Of a DNA stretch of 64,000 bases, positions 8,473-16,732 are shown in pieces. Location: contig JAHAJA010000006.1 in NCBI GenBank assembly GCA_018372435.1, positions 124,001-188,000 on the forward strand. The letters run 5' to 3'. A program made the position numbers and the translations under genes. The notes under the pieces are model-generated. The model was not told where the DNA came from, did not search any database, and saw nothing but the letters and a program-made list of their open reading frames with translations. Source of the stretch: Clostridiales bacterium. GTDB taxonomy: Bacteria > Bacillota > Clostridia > Lachnospirales > Lachnospiraceae. How positions within the stretch are numbered: position 1 is the first letter of the stretch; each line of letters starts with the position of its first letter.

Positions 8473-9111
8473 TTACCACACAGTTACATTGGCATAGCCA
8501 CTGCTTTGATATCCTTCTACGCATAACGCTTGATAAGACCAACTACTACCAAGATTCATACCAACATTCCTCCATGCATTTACATGGTTATTAAAAGTAA
8601 TCTGTACGTTACTTCCGGTTGCCCTTTTTGACTGTCTAACACTCCAATATTGTGTGAATGTTTGAGTACCATCAATAGAAGGTGCGTTGTATCTCGTAGC
8701 TGTATAGATATCATAAGTACCACCATCGCTAGACATGGAACCTTTATAAGTTCCAGTAGGTCTATAAGTACCCCAGCTATCAACAACGTAATATTCTATA
8801 AGCGAATTACGTGTCCAACCATAGAATGTTAAATATCCATTGCCAGATGGATTAAAAGCCCCAGCATTATAGTTTACAATCCTACTAGCATTCCCTGTAG
8901 TCCAACCTTTACCAACAACAAAATTCCCACAATTGGACCAGTTAACACTGTAATTACCATTGCTTCCATTGGTAGAAGTTACTGTACCACCCCCATCTGT
9001 CCAGTTTTGCCAATAATCTACAGCTGCTGAAGCTGATACCGGAATAAAACATGAAAAAATCATTACCATTGCACACAATACTGCGAGCTTCTTTTTGTTA
9101 AACTGAAACAT
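8473..9111 (-). CDS. xynA: Secreted GH11 endo-1,4-beta-xylanase
   Basis: A 212-residue protein with a clear signal peptide (cleavage near ASA-AVDYW, residue 29-31) and one GH11 jelly-roll domain with no carbohydrate-binding module. It follows the Bacillus circulans-type xylanase almost block for block: 'DYWQNWTDGGG', 'NFVVGKGWTTG', 'GYLTFYGWTRNSLIEYYVVD', 'GTYDIYTATRYNAPSI', 'TQYWSVRQSKR', 'EGYQSSG'. The nucleophile is Glu106 and the acid/base Glu199 of the precursor. It hydrolyses internal xylan bonds outside the cell and would feed the intracellular GH39 and GH43 enzymes encoded later in this window. The gene is monocistronic with its own upstream region. Confidence 0.96.
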   Translation of the reverse strand: MFQFNKKKLAVLCAMVMIFSCFIPVSASAAVDYWQNWTDGGGTVTSTNGSNGNYSVNWSNCGNFVVGKGWTTGNASRIVNYNAGAFNPSGNGYLTFYGWTRNSLIEYYVVDSWGTYRPTGTYKGSMSSDGGTYDIYTATRYNAPSIDGTQTFTQYWSVRQSKRATGSNVQITFNNHVNAWRNVGMNLGSSWSYQALCVEGYQSSGYANVTVW

Positions 9112-9430
9112 AAAATACCTCCTTAAAAATGTTAAATTTATTATTCATACTTACCTACATACGATTTTAAACTTCTAATACTTCTAAAGTTTGCTTTTAG
9201 GGTTTATAGTATAAATGATCCTTTAGATCGTATATTTTATGATTTGTAATTTTTGAGAGTGCTCTTCTGTATATTCATTCAACAACGTTCACTTAATATT
9301 ATGAACTTATTTACAATATACTGATTAGTGATAACATATATTTCCATTTCATTATATAACCATTTTCAGTTAATATCTTATTGTATATTGCTATCTATAA
9401 ATCAATTATTGCTAATGTTCAATAATATAA
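9112..9430. other. Intergenic region upstream of the xylanase gene
   Basis: About 320 bp with no ORF of note. It must hold the xylanase promoter. A GGAGG-type site lies just before the xylanase ATG. I see no riboswitch or further repeat. Confidence 0.4.
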
Positions 9431-9468
9431 AAAAAGGTACTTAGTTTTATATAAACTAAATACCTTTT
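9431..9468 (-). terminator. Terminator of the arsenic operon
   Basis: AAAGGTATTTAGTTT pairs with an AAACTAAGTACCTTT arm, with a T-run after it on the minus strand, 20 nt downstream of the arsC stop. Confidence 0.8.
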
Positions 9469-9488
9469 AAACGACTGATTTATTTAGA

Positions 9489-9908
9489 CTAACTTAATCT
9501 TGATTTTAATTCTATAATCTTGTTTTCGATTATTTGAATTATTTTAATAAACTCTTCATCACTTTTACCCGTAGGATCATCTAAGCCCCAATCTTCACGA
9601 TACTTACAAGGTAACATTGGACAATCCACATTACATCCCATAGTGATGACTACATCTGGGCTAGGAATATCATCAATTAATTTATTGTACTGTTTTTCTT
9701 CCATATCAATATTATATTGTTGCTTTATTAATCTTACGGCATCAGGGTTAATATGGTCTTTTAGATGAGTACCAGCAGAATAGCTATCAAATACATCGCT
9801 GGCAAAAAGATTTCCTAGAGCCTCAGCAATTTGGCTTCTGCACGAATTGTGAACACATACGAACGCAACTTTTGGTTTTTTATTATCATTTAATATAATT
9901 TTATTCAT
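9489..9908 (-). CDS. arsC: Arsenate reductase, thioredoxin-coupled LMW-phosphatase type
   Basis: A 139-residue cytoplasmic enzyme that reduces arsenate to arsenite for export. The catalytic CX5R loop is C18-VHNSC-R24, as in low-molecular-weight phosphatases. A cysteine group C92, C96, C101 ('GCNVDCPMLPC') provides the resolving thiols, and 'EDWGLDDPTG' carries the catalytic Asp. It is last in the ars operon, after arsD. The family uses thioredoxin rather than glutaredoxin as reductant. Confidence 0.95.
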   Translation of the reverse strand: MNKIILNDNKKPKVAFVCVHNSCRSQIAEALGNLFASDVFDSYSAGTHLKDHINPDAVRLIKQQYNIDMEEKQYNKLIDDIPSPDVVITMGCNVDCPMLPCKYREDWGLDDPTGKSDEEFIKIIQIIENKIIELKSRLS

Positions 9909-9963
9909 TATTATTGTAGTTCCTTCCTAATCTCTTTTATCTATAAAATTGTTTTCCTATTAT

Positions 9964-10338
9964 TTAACAGCAACAACCGCCACCGGAACAACCACAATCT
10001 CCACCCTTGTTTTGGCCTTCTTCTAAAGAATCCAAAGTAATTCCTAGTAAAGACATTAGTTCGTCATTGGTAGGATAACTAAATTTCTTAATAATTTTAT
10101 CATTTACCATAGTAACAGGTAACACTTTAATACCTTCTTTGTTAAGTATTTCTTTGATTTGTATGTTTTGAACGAAAGCATTTGGTGCAGAGGATAAGTT
10201 ATAACGTTCTACTTCAACACCTTGCTTTTTTAGTGTATTTGTTATTGTTGATATTCTGAGTAACTCAGGGTCTACTCCAACTCCACATAAACCTGTTTCA
10301 CAACACATCGCTGGTTCGAAAATAGTTAATTTACTCAT
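9964..10338 (-). CDS. arsD: ArsD arsenite metallochaperone
   Basis: A 124-residue protein that passes arsenite to the ArsA ATPase and can act as a weak repressor. The metalloid site is C12, C13 and C18 ('EPAMCCETGLCG'), and the C-terminus ends in a CGCSGGGCCC cluster, which corresponds to the extra vicinal cysteine pairs seen in long ArsD forms. The start has GGAG upstream. Its place between acr3 and arsC in an operon that also has arsA fits the usual pairing of ArsD with ArsA. Confidence 0.95.
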   Translation of the reverse strand: MSKLTIFEPAMCCETGLCGVGVDPELLRISTITNTLKKQGVEVERYNLSSAPNAFVQNIQIKEILNKEGIKVLPVTMVNDKIIKKFSYPTNDELMSLLGITLDSLEEGQNKGGDCGCSGGGCCC

Positions 10339-10367
10339 ATTAATTCTCCATTCTTATTAATTTATTT

Positions 10368-11414
10368 TTATATAAACCACTTTTTAGTACTGTTAGCAAA
10401 ATTAACAAGTAACAACATAACTGGAACTTCTACTATTACTCCAACAATTGTTGCCAAAGCAACTGGTGATGTTGCACCAAATAATGCAATGGCCACAGCC
10501 ACAGACAATTCAAAGAAGTTGGAGGCACCTATCATACCTGCAGGAGCTGCGACATCATGAGGTAACTTCAATAATTTTGATGCGATATAAGCAATAAAGA
10601 ATATGAAAACTGTCTGTATAATTAAAGGAACTGCAATAAGTACAATATGTGTGGGATTTTTTAGAATGATCTCACCTTGGAATGAAAATATGATAATCAA
10701 GGTTAATAAAAGCCCTATTATAGTAGTATTATTGAATTTTGGTATAAAAGTATTTTTAAAGTACTCTTCTCCTCTTTTCTTAATTACTATCATTCTAGTG
10801 AAGATACCTCCTACCAGAGGAATTACAACAAATAGAATCACTGATAAAAAGAGGGTATCCCAAGGTACGGATACATTAGATACTCTTAAGAGGAACTTTA
10901 CAATAGGAACAAATGCAACTAAGATAAGCAAATCGTTGGTTGCTACTTGAACTACCGTATATGCAGGGTTACCTTTGGTTAAATGGCTCCACACAAATAC
11001 CATGGCTGTACAAGGGGCTGCGCCAAGTAAAACTACGCCAGATAAGTAATCTTTAGCAAGTTCAGGCGAAATTAAATTACCAAATATAATATAGAAAAAC
11101 AAGTATGCGATACCAAACATAGTAAATGGTTTAATTAACCAATTAGTAACCCATGTTACGAACAAGCCTTTTGGATTATGTCCAACGTCCTTTATACTTT
11201 TAAAGTCCACTTTCATCATCATCGGATAAATCATTAACCATATTAAAATAGCGATTGGTATAGAGACATTTGCATATTCAAATTTTCCTAGTAAACTTGG
11301 TATTGCGGGTAAATATTTACCAATTAGTATACCAATAATCATACAAAGGATTACCCAGATTGATAAATAGCGTTCGAAGAAACTGATTCCACTAGAATTG
11401 TTGTTAGTTTCCAT
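10368..11414 (-). CDS. acr3: ACR3-family arsenite efflux transporter
   Basis: A 348-residue membrane protein with about ten transmembrane helices. The conserved ACR3 signature 'LLGAAPCTAMVFVWSHLTKG' holds the essential cysteine in the fourth helix, and 'GNPAYTVVQVATNDLLIL' follows. A second conserved block is 'AAPAGMIGASNFFELSVAVAI'. It exports arsenite alone or powered by the ArsA ATPase encoded just upstream (23 nt gap). Often annotated arsB, but it is not homologous to the ArsB antiporter. Confidence 0.95.
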   Translation of the reverse strand: METNNNSSGISFFERYLSIWVILCMIIGILIGKYLPAIPSLLGKFEYANVSIPIAILIWLMIYPMMMKVDFKSIKDVGHNPKGLFVTWVTNWLIKPFTMFGIAYLFFYIIFGNLISPELAKDYLSGVVLLGAAPCTAMVFVWSHLTKGNPAYTVVQVATNDLLILVAFVPIVKFLLRVSNVSVPWDTLFLSVILFVVIPLVGGIFTRMIVIKKRGEEYFKNTFIPKFNNTTIIGLLLTLIIIFSFQGEIILKNPTHIVLIAVPLIIQTVFIFFIAYIASKLLKLPHDVAAPAGMIGASNFFELSVAVAIALFGATSPVALATIVGVIVEVPVMLLLVNFANSTKKWFI

Positions 11415-11436
11415 AGTTTATATCTCCTATCGATTT

Positions 11437-13185
11437 TTATAAGTAAAGAGCTTTTAAGTTAGAGCCTTTTACATCGTCTTTTGACCATTCCGTTATAGCA
11501 ACCTTTCCTTTCGTATGATCATAAACTTTATTAATCCATACGATTTCATTATTTGCTTTTGCTTTTAATAACGAATTATCTGTTTTGACTTTGTATAGGG
11601 AAGCGTTAATTACCCACCAACCACAATGGATATTAGCTCTGTTTAAGTCCTCTTCTAATCGTAAGGCTTCATAAACTGGTGTAGTTTCAGGTAGAGTAAC
11701 AATTATTACAGATGTTTCATGTTCATTACGTAGTCTAGGTAATAGTTTTTTAACAGATTCAGGGGTATCTCCCATAGTACGTTGTACTTCTTTATGATAG
11801 CTTTGAGTCGAATCAAGTAATAACAAAGTATGACCCGTTGGTGCAGTATCAATAACAACGACTTCGTTTTCGCATCGATCAACAATAGAAGCAAATTCTC
11901 TGAATACAGCAATTTCTTGTGTACATGGAGATCTTAAATCTTCCTCAATGTATGCAATATCTTCTTCGTTCAAATTATTAGCACGAGCTTTCGATAAGAC
12001 GGTTTCCTTATAGGCAGATAATACTTTCTGTTCATCAATATGACTTAAGGTAATATTCTCCTGTTCACTTATTACAAAATTAAGATGTGCTGCAGGATCT
12101 GTAGTAGATAGATGTACTTTAACACCTTTTTCTGCTAACCCAAGAGCAATAGCGGCTGCTATTGTAGTTTTTCCAACTCCACCTTTTCCCATTGTAAAGA
12201 TTACTTTTTTCTTAGATTGATATAATTCATCAATAATATTTTGTAGATTTAATAAATCATTATGTTCAAGTTTATAATTTGCTGTAGTACTTTGATCAGA
12301 TGTAAATAAAGATCTTATGTTATCTATACCTGTTACGTTATAAGCTCGAAGAGGAATGAAATAAGTATTTAAATTATTAAGGTTATCTGGCATTTGAGCA
12401 AATGCTTTTTGTTGTTTTTGATAAAGACTTTCAGATAATGAATCATCAAAACTTGTTACTACACCATTTATTATTAGTATCTGATTTACAACGCCAAGGT
12501 CCATTAGTTCTTTTGAGGCACGTTCTGCTTCTTTTAATGGTCCATTATCAGGTCTTGCAACAAGAATTAGTGTTGTTAAGTTACTATCTGTTAATGTATC
12601 AACTGCCTTCTTGTAAATAGCTTTCTTTTCACCTAATCCAGCAAGTTGACCAAGACAAGAAGCTCCATGCGTACTTTCACTAATGAATCCACTCCAAGCA
12701 GACGGTAATTGTAGCATTCTTAATGTATGACCTGTTGGAGCAGTATCAAATATAATATAGTTATACTCTTTACTAGCTGAATCATCTGTTATAAAGTTTG
12801 AAAATTCATTAAAAGCTGCTATTTCGACCGTACATGAACCAGAAAGCTGTTCTTCCATATTCGAGATAACTTCTGTTGGTAAAACCCCTCTATAAGGAGC
12901 GATAACACTTTCTCGATATTCTGCGGCTGCACCAATTGGATCTAAATTTGCCACGTATAAGTTTGGTACTTCTTTAATTGGTGTTCCCTTATTATCTAAA
13001 TCTGTATCAAATACATCTTGCAGATTGGAAGCCGGATCAGTGCTAATTAGTAATACTTTATTTCCTTGATCAGCTAAGGAAACAGCTGTTGCACATGCTG
13101 TTGAAGTTTTACCAACGCCACCTTTTCCAGTATAAAACAAGTATTTTGTTAAGTTAACTTTGTTTGGTTCAAATATTGTTTTCAT
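11437..13185 (-). CDS. arsA: ArsA arsenite-transporting ATPase
   Basis: A 582-residue tandem ATPase. The first half has the P-loop 'GKGGVGKTS' at residues 20-28 and a DTAPTGHT switch at about 147-154; the second has 'GKGGVGKTT' at 333-341 and DTAPTGHT at about 446-453. The three metalloid-binding cysteines known from E. coli ArsA are present as C118, C177 and C421. It couples ATP hydrolysis to arsenite delivery to the efflux pump. The start overlaps the end of arsR by 17 nt, which indicates translational coupling. A degraded copy of residues about 446-484 lies upstream of the operon at 13862-13981. Confidence 0.96.
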   Translation of the reverse strand: MKTIFEPNKVNLTKYLFYTGKGGVGKTSTACATAVSLADQGNKVLLISTDPASNLQDVFDTDLDNKGTPIKEVPNLYVANLDPIGAAAEYRESVIAPYRGVLPTEVISNMEEQLSGSCTVEIAAFNEFSNFITDDSASKEYNYIIFDTAPTGHTLRMLQLPSAWSGFISESTHGASCLGQLAGLGEKKAIYKKAVDTLTDSNLTTLILVARPDNGPLKEAERASKELMDLGVVNQILIINGVVTSFDDSLSESLYQKQQKAFAQMPDNLNNLNTYFIPLRAYNVTGIDNIRSLFTSDQSTTANYKLEHNDLLNLQNIIDELYQSKKKVIFTMGKGGVGKTTIAAAIALGLAEKGVKVHLSTTDPAAHLNFVISEQENITLSHIDEQKVLSAYKETVLSKARANNLNEEDIAYIEEDLRSPCTQEIAVFREFASIVDRCENEVVVIDTAPTGHTLLLLDSTQSYHKEVQRTMGDTPESVKKLLPRLRNEHETSVIIVTLPETTPVYEALRLEEDLNRANIHCGWWVINASLYKVKTDNSLLKAKANNEIVWINKVYDHTKGKVAITEWSKDDVKGSNLKALYL

Positions 13186-13528
13186 TTAGAACCTCCTCTT
13201 TATTTTCACAAATACAATTTGTATTATTACATTTATTGCAGATACATTCCTCTTTTGGTGTAATAATACCCATTAAAAAATACATCATTTGATTTGCTTT
13301 TTCTAAATTGAGTCGGTATCGCATCCAAGTACCATTTTTTTGACCTACTACTAAACCACAATCCATTAAGTACTTCATATGATGGGATAAAGTAGGTTGT
13401 GAAAAATCAAACAATTTCAATATGTCACATGCACATTGCTCACCACATGATAGGATATCTAAGATTTTTAATCTATTGGGATCAGCGATTGCCTTCATTA
13501 ATTTAGAATTATCTTCGTAGTAATTCAT
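13169..13528 (-). CDS. arsR: ArsR-family arsenite-responsive repressor
   Basis: A 119-residue winged-helix repressor. 'DPNRLKILDILSCGEQCACDIL' gives C28, C32 and C34 in the first helix region, the usual As(III)-sensing site; 'FSQPTLSHHMKYLMDCGLV' is the recognition helix. The C-terminus adds an unusual cysteine-rich tail (CICNKCNNTNCIC) that may bind a second metalloid. AAAGGAGG lies 5 nt before the ATG. It is first in the ars operon and an operator-like palindrome overlaps the start of its transcript. Confidence 0.93.
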   Translation of the reverse strand: MNYYEDNSKLMKAIADPNRLKILDILSCGEQCACDILKLFDFSQPTLSHHMKYLMDCGLVVGQKNGTWMRYRLNLEKANQMMYFLMGIITPKEECICNKCNNTNCICENKEEVLNENNI

Positions 13529-13550
13529 GATTACCTCCTTTAATTCTTAT

Positions 13551-13570
13551 ATATTGATGTTCGTCTATAT
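13551..13570. promoter_or_regulatory. Probable ArsR operator, copy 1
   Basis: ATATTGATGTTCGTCTATAT is an imperfect palindrome lying between the -10 box and arsR. Its reverse complement matches 13735-13754 at 17 of 20 positions. Binding here would block the arsR promoter. Confidence 0.6.
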
Positions 13571-13575
13571 AATGC

Positions 13576-13604
13576 ATTATATATATGTGTATCTATATTG
13601 TCAA
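13576..13604 (-). promoter_or_regulatory. Consensus sigma-A promoter of the ars operon
   Basis: On the minus strand TTGACA (13599-13604), a 17-bp spacer and TATAAT (13576-13581) give a perfect consensus promoter, about 48 bp upstream of arsR. Confidence 0.85.
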
Positions 13605-13734
13605 TATGTATCAACATGTTTTGTGTACATATTATATCATATATATAATTATCTATAATATATGTTCTATACAAAGTAAAAATGCATAGGTACAATACAA
13701 AGCATTCAATATAATCTACTTTTCTACCCCGAAT

Positions 13735-13754
13735 ATATAGATAAACATCTATAT
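13735..13754. promoter_or_regulatory. Second operator-like palindrome
   Basis: ATATAGATAAACATCTATAT is a near-perfect inverted repeat and matches the arsR operator candidate at 17/20 positions. It lies between the ars operon and the arsA relic, so it may be left over from a second ars operon. Confidence 0.55.
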
Positions 13755-13861
13755 TTTATGTAATTTCAGGTTGGCGATTGTACTCGAGTAAAAAGAAAAA
13801 TACACCACTAAATGTCATAATACTTCAACATGTAATGGTGCACTTTTCTAGATTACATCTC

Positions 13862-13981
13862 TCAACAAAGAAGTCTTTTTACTGATTCAGGAATATCTCC
13901 TTGTGTATGAGCTATTTCTCTATGATAACTTTCAGTCGAATATAGTAACAACAATGTGTGCCCTGTAGGTGCTGTGTCTAG
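13862..13981 (-). pseudogene. arsA fragment (about 40 codons)
   Basis: Translation gives LDTAPTGHTLLLLYSTESYH, continuing REIAHTQGDIPESVKRLL and then a stop. It aligns with residues 446-484 of the intact ArsA (DTAPTGHTLLLLDSTQSYHK, then EVQRTMGDTPESVKKLL). No start or remaining domains are present. It is a remnant of a second, diverged arsA. Confidence 0.8.
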
Positions 13982-14082
13982 TAAAGCCTAGAGATTTACT
14001 TCTTTTTTCCATAATCGCTGTATTTCTCTATATGCCTTCAACATCCTGAAGCCTCACCAATCCTAGCATATAGTTTCTCTTT

Positions 14083-14586
14083 TTATTGATTCGTGCCTAC
14101 AAGTTTACTTCTACGTTCCATTAGAATAACATCGTGCCACTTTCCGTTATTCATTCTTCCAACTCGTTCTCTATATCCTATTTCTCTAAACCCACATTTC
14201 TTATGTAACATCCTACTAGGGAGATTATCTTTAATAATACCGGACTGTAAGGTCCAATAACCCTCTTTTTCAGATTGTTGTATTATATTATTAAGAAGAG
14301 TAGTACCTACACCCTTCCCCCTATGCTTATCCCTAATATAAATACTGACATCAACTACACCTGAATATACACAACGACTTGAAACTGGAGATAAAGCTAC
14401 CCAACCTAATATTTCTTCTCCCGAACGAGCAACAAAACGACAGGCAGTAATATGTCCCTTATCCCATTCTTCCCAATTTGGAACATCGTTTTGAAAAGTC
14501 GCAATTTCAGTTTTTATTCCAGCCAAATAAATTTCTGAAACTTGCTGCCAATCTGATTCTTTCATGTCATCAATAATATAATCCAT
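14083..14586 (-). CDS. PAT-like GNAT acetyltransferase, candidate ArsN1
   Basis: A 167-residue GNAT enzyme of the phosphinothricin N-acetyltransferase group: 'IYLAGIKTEIATFQ', 'GWVALSPVSSRCVYSGVVDVSIYI', acetyl-CoA loop 'RDKHRGKGVGTTLL', and 'NLPSRMLHKKCGFREIGYRERVGR'. An ATG at 14586 is chosen because GGAG lies 5 nt before it. The family acetylates the amino group of glutamate analogues. Members in arsenic islands (ArsN1) detoxify arsinothricin, an arsenic analogue of phosphinothricin. Its place next to an ars operon, plus a divergent-looking Cys-containing MarR gene upstream on the same strand, makes ArsN1 a reasonable but unproved call. Confidence 0.8.
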   Translation of the reverse strand: MDYIIDDMKESDWQQVSEIYLAGIKTEIATFQNDVPNWEEWDKGHITACRFVARSGEEILGWVALSPVSSRCVYSGVVDVSIYIRDKHRGKGVGTTLLNNIIQQSEKEGYWTLQSGIIKDNLPSRMLHKKCGFREIGYRERVGRMNNGKWHDVILMERRSKLVGTNQ

Positions 14587-14656
14587 ATTTGCTCCTTTCA
14601 TTCGTGTTTAACAAACACACTTGCAATTGATACTTATTGTCATAAGTACAATTCAA

Positions 14657-15091
14657 TCATTTATTTTCTTTGACGGACTTTACTAAAATCTCCAGACTAT
14701 CTAAAACTTGATTCCTTTTGTCTTCCGGAATAGATTTAAAGATGTCTGAATAATACCTGTACATGCTATTCTCAATACTTACAAAAACCTCAATTCCTTG
14801 ATCCGTTAATTGTATTGATATATAACGCCTATTTTCTGCGTCTATGTCCCTCTTCACTAAACCAGCCTCTACTAGGTTATTGATAGTTCTGCTCATAGTA
14901 CTCTTATCCAATCCAAGCAAATCTGCAAGTTCTATCAATGAAATTTTCTTAATGCGTCCTATCTCAACAATAGCATGACATTGTGCAATAGTTACACCAC
15001 AGCAAGAGACATCACTTTTTTCAAGAATACCTAGATTTCTTACGAGTATTCTTAGTAGCTCTCTTAAATACTCACTTCCTTGGTTAATCAT
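14657..15091 (-). CDS. MarR-family regulator with CCGVTIAQC motif
   Basis: A 144-residue winged-helix repressor of the MarR family: 'HAIVEIGRIKKISLIELADLLGLDKSTMSRTINNLVEAGLVKR' is the DNA-binding helix-turn-helix and the 'DAENRRYISIQLTDQG' hairpin is the wing. Residues 30-38 read CCGVTIAQC, three cysteines close together at the domain junction, which could sense a thiol-reactive metalloid or oxidant. It lies 70 nt upstream of the PAT-like gene and likely controls it. It also faces a decayed dehydrogenase gene upstream. Confidence 0.88.
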   Translation of the reverse strand: MINQGSEYLRELLRILVRNLGILEKSDVSCCGVTIAQCHAIVEIGRIKKISLIELADLLGLDKSTMSRTINNLVEAGLVKRDIDAENRRYISIQLTDQGIEVFVSIENSMYRYYSDIFKSIPEDKRNQVLDSLEILVKSVKENK

Positions 15092-15118
15092 ATACTCACC
15101 TTTCTTTAATTATTGTAA

Positions 15119-15349
15119 TTATTTGCTTATCTTATAGCCACCATCAGAAATATAGTTTCTCCGTTAATTTAGTCTGATATATCTGATAGAAGAATTAATA
15201 CTACTTTAGCAATATCCTCAGATTCAGCAATCCGCCCGATAAATATTATGTTTTACAGTTTCTTCCTTATCAAGTAGTAATGTCGCACAGGCTTTGCCTA
15301 TTCCTGAATTCGTTCCAGTTATTACATAAACCTTATCTTGGAATTTCAT
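15119..15349 (-). pseudogene. Short-chain dehydrogenase relic with internal deletion
   Basis: An ATG at 15349 starts MKFQDKVYVITGTNSGIGKA, the NAD(P)-binding Rossmann start of a short-chain dehydrogenase. After about 35 codons the sequence jumps, in shifted frames, to RIAESEDIAKVVLILLSD and a C-terminal 'NGETIF...DGGYK' end. The whole catalytic middle (including YxxxK) is missing. GGGAAT before the ATG is an old ribosome binding site. Confidence 0.75.
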
Positions 15350-15554
15350 AATATTCCCTTCTCTATTTTTTATAGTTTAACACACAACTGTTGTATTATA
15401 CAACTAATATTAACATTTTCTTACTATATCTTTTCTGTTATAATTGAAGTAACTGTTAGGGCTGTAAATTGGTACAATAATATAAGAAATATGACATTCA
15501 CGAACATTTGCTTCACATAAATAATGAAGGAAATATTCAGGGGGCAAAAACGAA

Positions 15555-15590
15555 AAAAAGAAAAAAGCCTTTAATAACAAGGCTTTCAAG
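15555..15590 (-). terminator. Intrinsic terminator after the nucleotidyltransferase gene
   Basis: GAAAGCCTTG and AAGGCTTT arms with a long T-run on the minus strand. The arrangement of this hairpin followed by the 48-bp repeat resembles the one at 5524-5672. Confidence 0.65.
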
Positions 15591-15640
15591 ATTCTAAATA
15601 AAATATATACTCGAAGATTTCTTTCAATTGACATCGATGT

Positions 15641-15688
15641 CGAGAGACACAAATCTGGTAACATCAAGGACACAAAACCGGTAAAATG
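15641..15688. repeat. Dispersed 48-bp repeat, copy B
   Basis: Differs from 5625-5672 at only three positions and is likewise preceded, about 50-70 nt away, by an AAAAAAAGAAA...GCC hairpin and the words TTTCAAT(T/C)GACATC. The two copies flank the block from the decayed methyltransferases to the SDR relic. Confidence 0.6.
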
Positions 15689-15727
15689 ATGTATCAGCAC
15701 TTTTCCACCACCTATCATTAAGAGGGA

Positions 15728-16687
15728 TTACCCCCACAGACTCCAAACCCAAAATTGCTCTGGCGAATAACCGCTATCTACAGCATTCTTTTCCTTTTCT
15801 TTAATGAAATTCCGCCAGTCAGGTGTGTTCCAGGCAGAAAGCCGCTCCGCCCAAATCAGTTCCTTCTCAAGGTCATCGCTATATACATCGATTTCAGGAA
15901 TAAGATTATTATTTGTTATATAGTTTTTATAAAATTCAATGATGAATTTTATTATTTCCACTCTTTCGTTCCAACTACTTGTAGACAATAACTTATCTAT
16001 TTGGCTACTAAGTTCTGTTTTAGAAATGGATAAATTTCTAAACGCCCAGTCTAGATGTGTACGCCATGGATAATATTCATGCGAAACCAAAAAGGCAATG
16101 TGATAAATTCTTTCTATCATTATGCCAAACAATATATTAGCTTCAGGAATATGATTTCGCTGTACATTTTTATTTAATTCAAAAAATTCTTCAACGGACA
16201 GCTCTTTTAAATTGGTTATTAATGATTTTTTCCATAGTTGCTCTGGATATTTTGTTACATCAGTTTTTTCCCGTAAATGTTTTAATGTTCCTTTTGAATT
16301 TAAAATTATAGTATTCTTCTGCATTGTAAATAAAGTTTCAAAAGATATATTTTCCCAAGGTAAATTATCATTATTAGATAGGAACTTATTGGCACTACCG
16401 TCTAACAGCCAAGATACTGGATGGACACATAGAATCGAGCCTTCTCTCTTCCACTTGTTGGTTTTAGCAAGACAATCATTTAATAATAATTGTAATTGTT
16501 TACCTTGATTTTTCCATATTGCATCATCTAAATATATAGATGCTTCAAGATCAGAAATCTCATCATCAATTCCTAATCCAACAGAGCCTAATATCATTAT
16601 ATCCATATCTGATATGATATTAGGATAATTTGCTTGAATTAGTGGTATGATTATGTTTTCAAAATAATTCATTGCATTATTTGACAT
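15728..16687 (-). CDS. Nucleotidyltransferase-fold protein (DUF4037-like)
   Basis: A 319-residue protein. Near residues 30-50 'IMILGSVGLGIDDEISDLEASIYLDD' has the GS...D.E pattern of a polymerase-beta-type nucleotidyltransferase: a Gly-Ser followed by an acidic pair. The rest is helical and resembles the C-terminal part of DUF4037 proteins, with 'YPWRTHLDWAFRNL' a conserved-looking block. An ATG at 16687 is preferred, with AAAGGGGAAAG before it. Relatives include aminoglycoside adenylyltransferase-like proteins, but a drug substrate cannot be claimed. The next gene upstream (glyoxalase fold) ends 45 nt before it and may be cotranscribed. Confidence 0.7.
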   Translation of the reverse strand: MSNNAMNYFENIIIPLIQANYPNIISDMDIMILGSVGLGIDDEISDLEASIYLDDAIWKNQGKQLQLLLNDCLAKTNKWKREGSILCVHPVSWLLDGSANKFLSNNDNLPWENISFETLFTMQKNTIILNSKGTLKHLREKTDVTKYPEQLWKKSLITNLKELSVEEFFELNKNVQRNHIPEANILFGIMIERIYHIAFLVSHEYYPWRTHLDWAFRNLSISKTELSSQIDKLLSTSSWNERVEIIKFIIEFYKNYITNNNLIPEIDVYSDDLEKELIWAERLSAWNTPDWRNFIKEKEKNAVDSGYSPEQFWVWSLWG

Positions 16688-16732
16688 TCTTACTTTCCCC
16701 TTTATACCTATAAAACTTGTAAAAAATTGCAC

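Noticed and set aside
15410..15718. A 102-codon minus-strand ORF across the terminator and 48-bp repeat
   Set aside because: It runs through a terminator hairpin and a dispersed repeat, and lacks a ribosome site.
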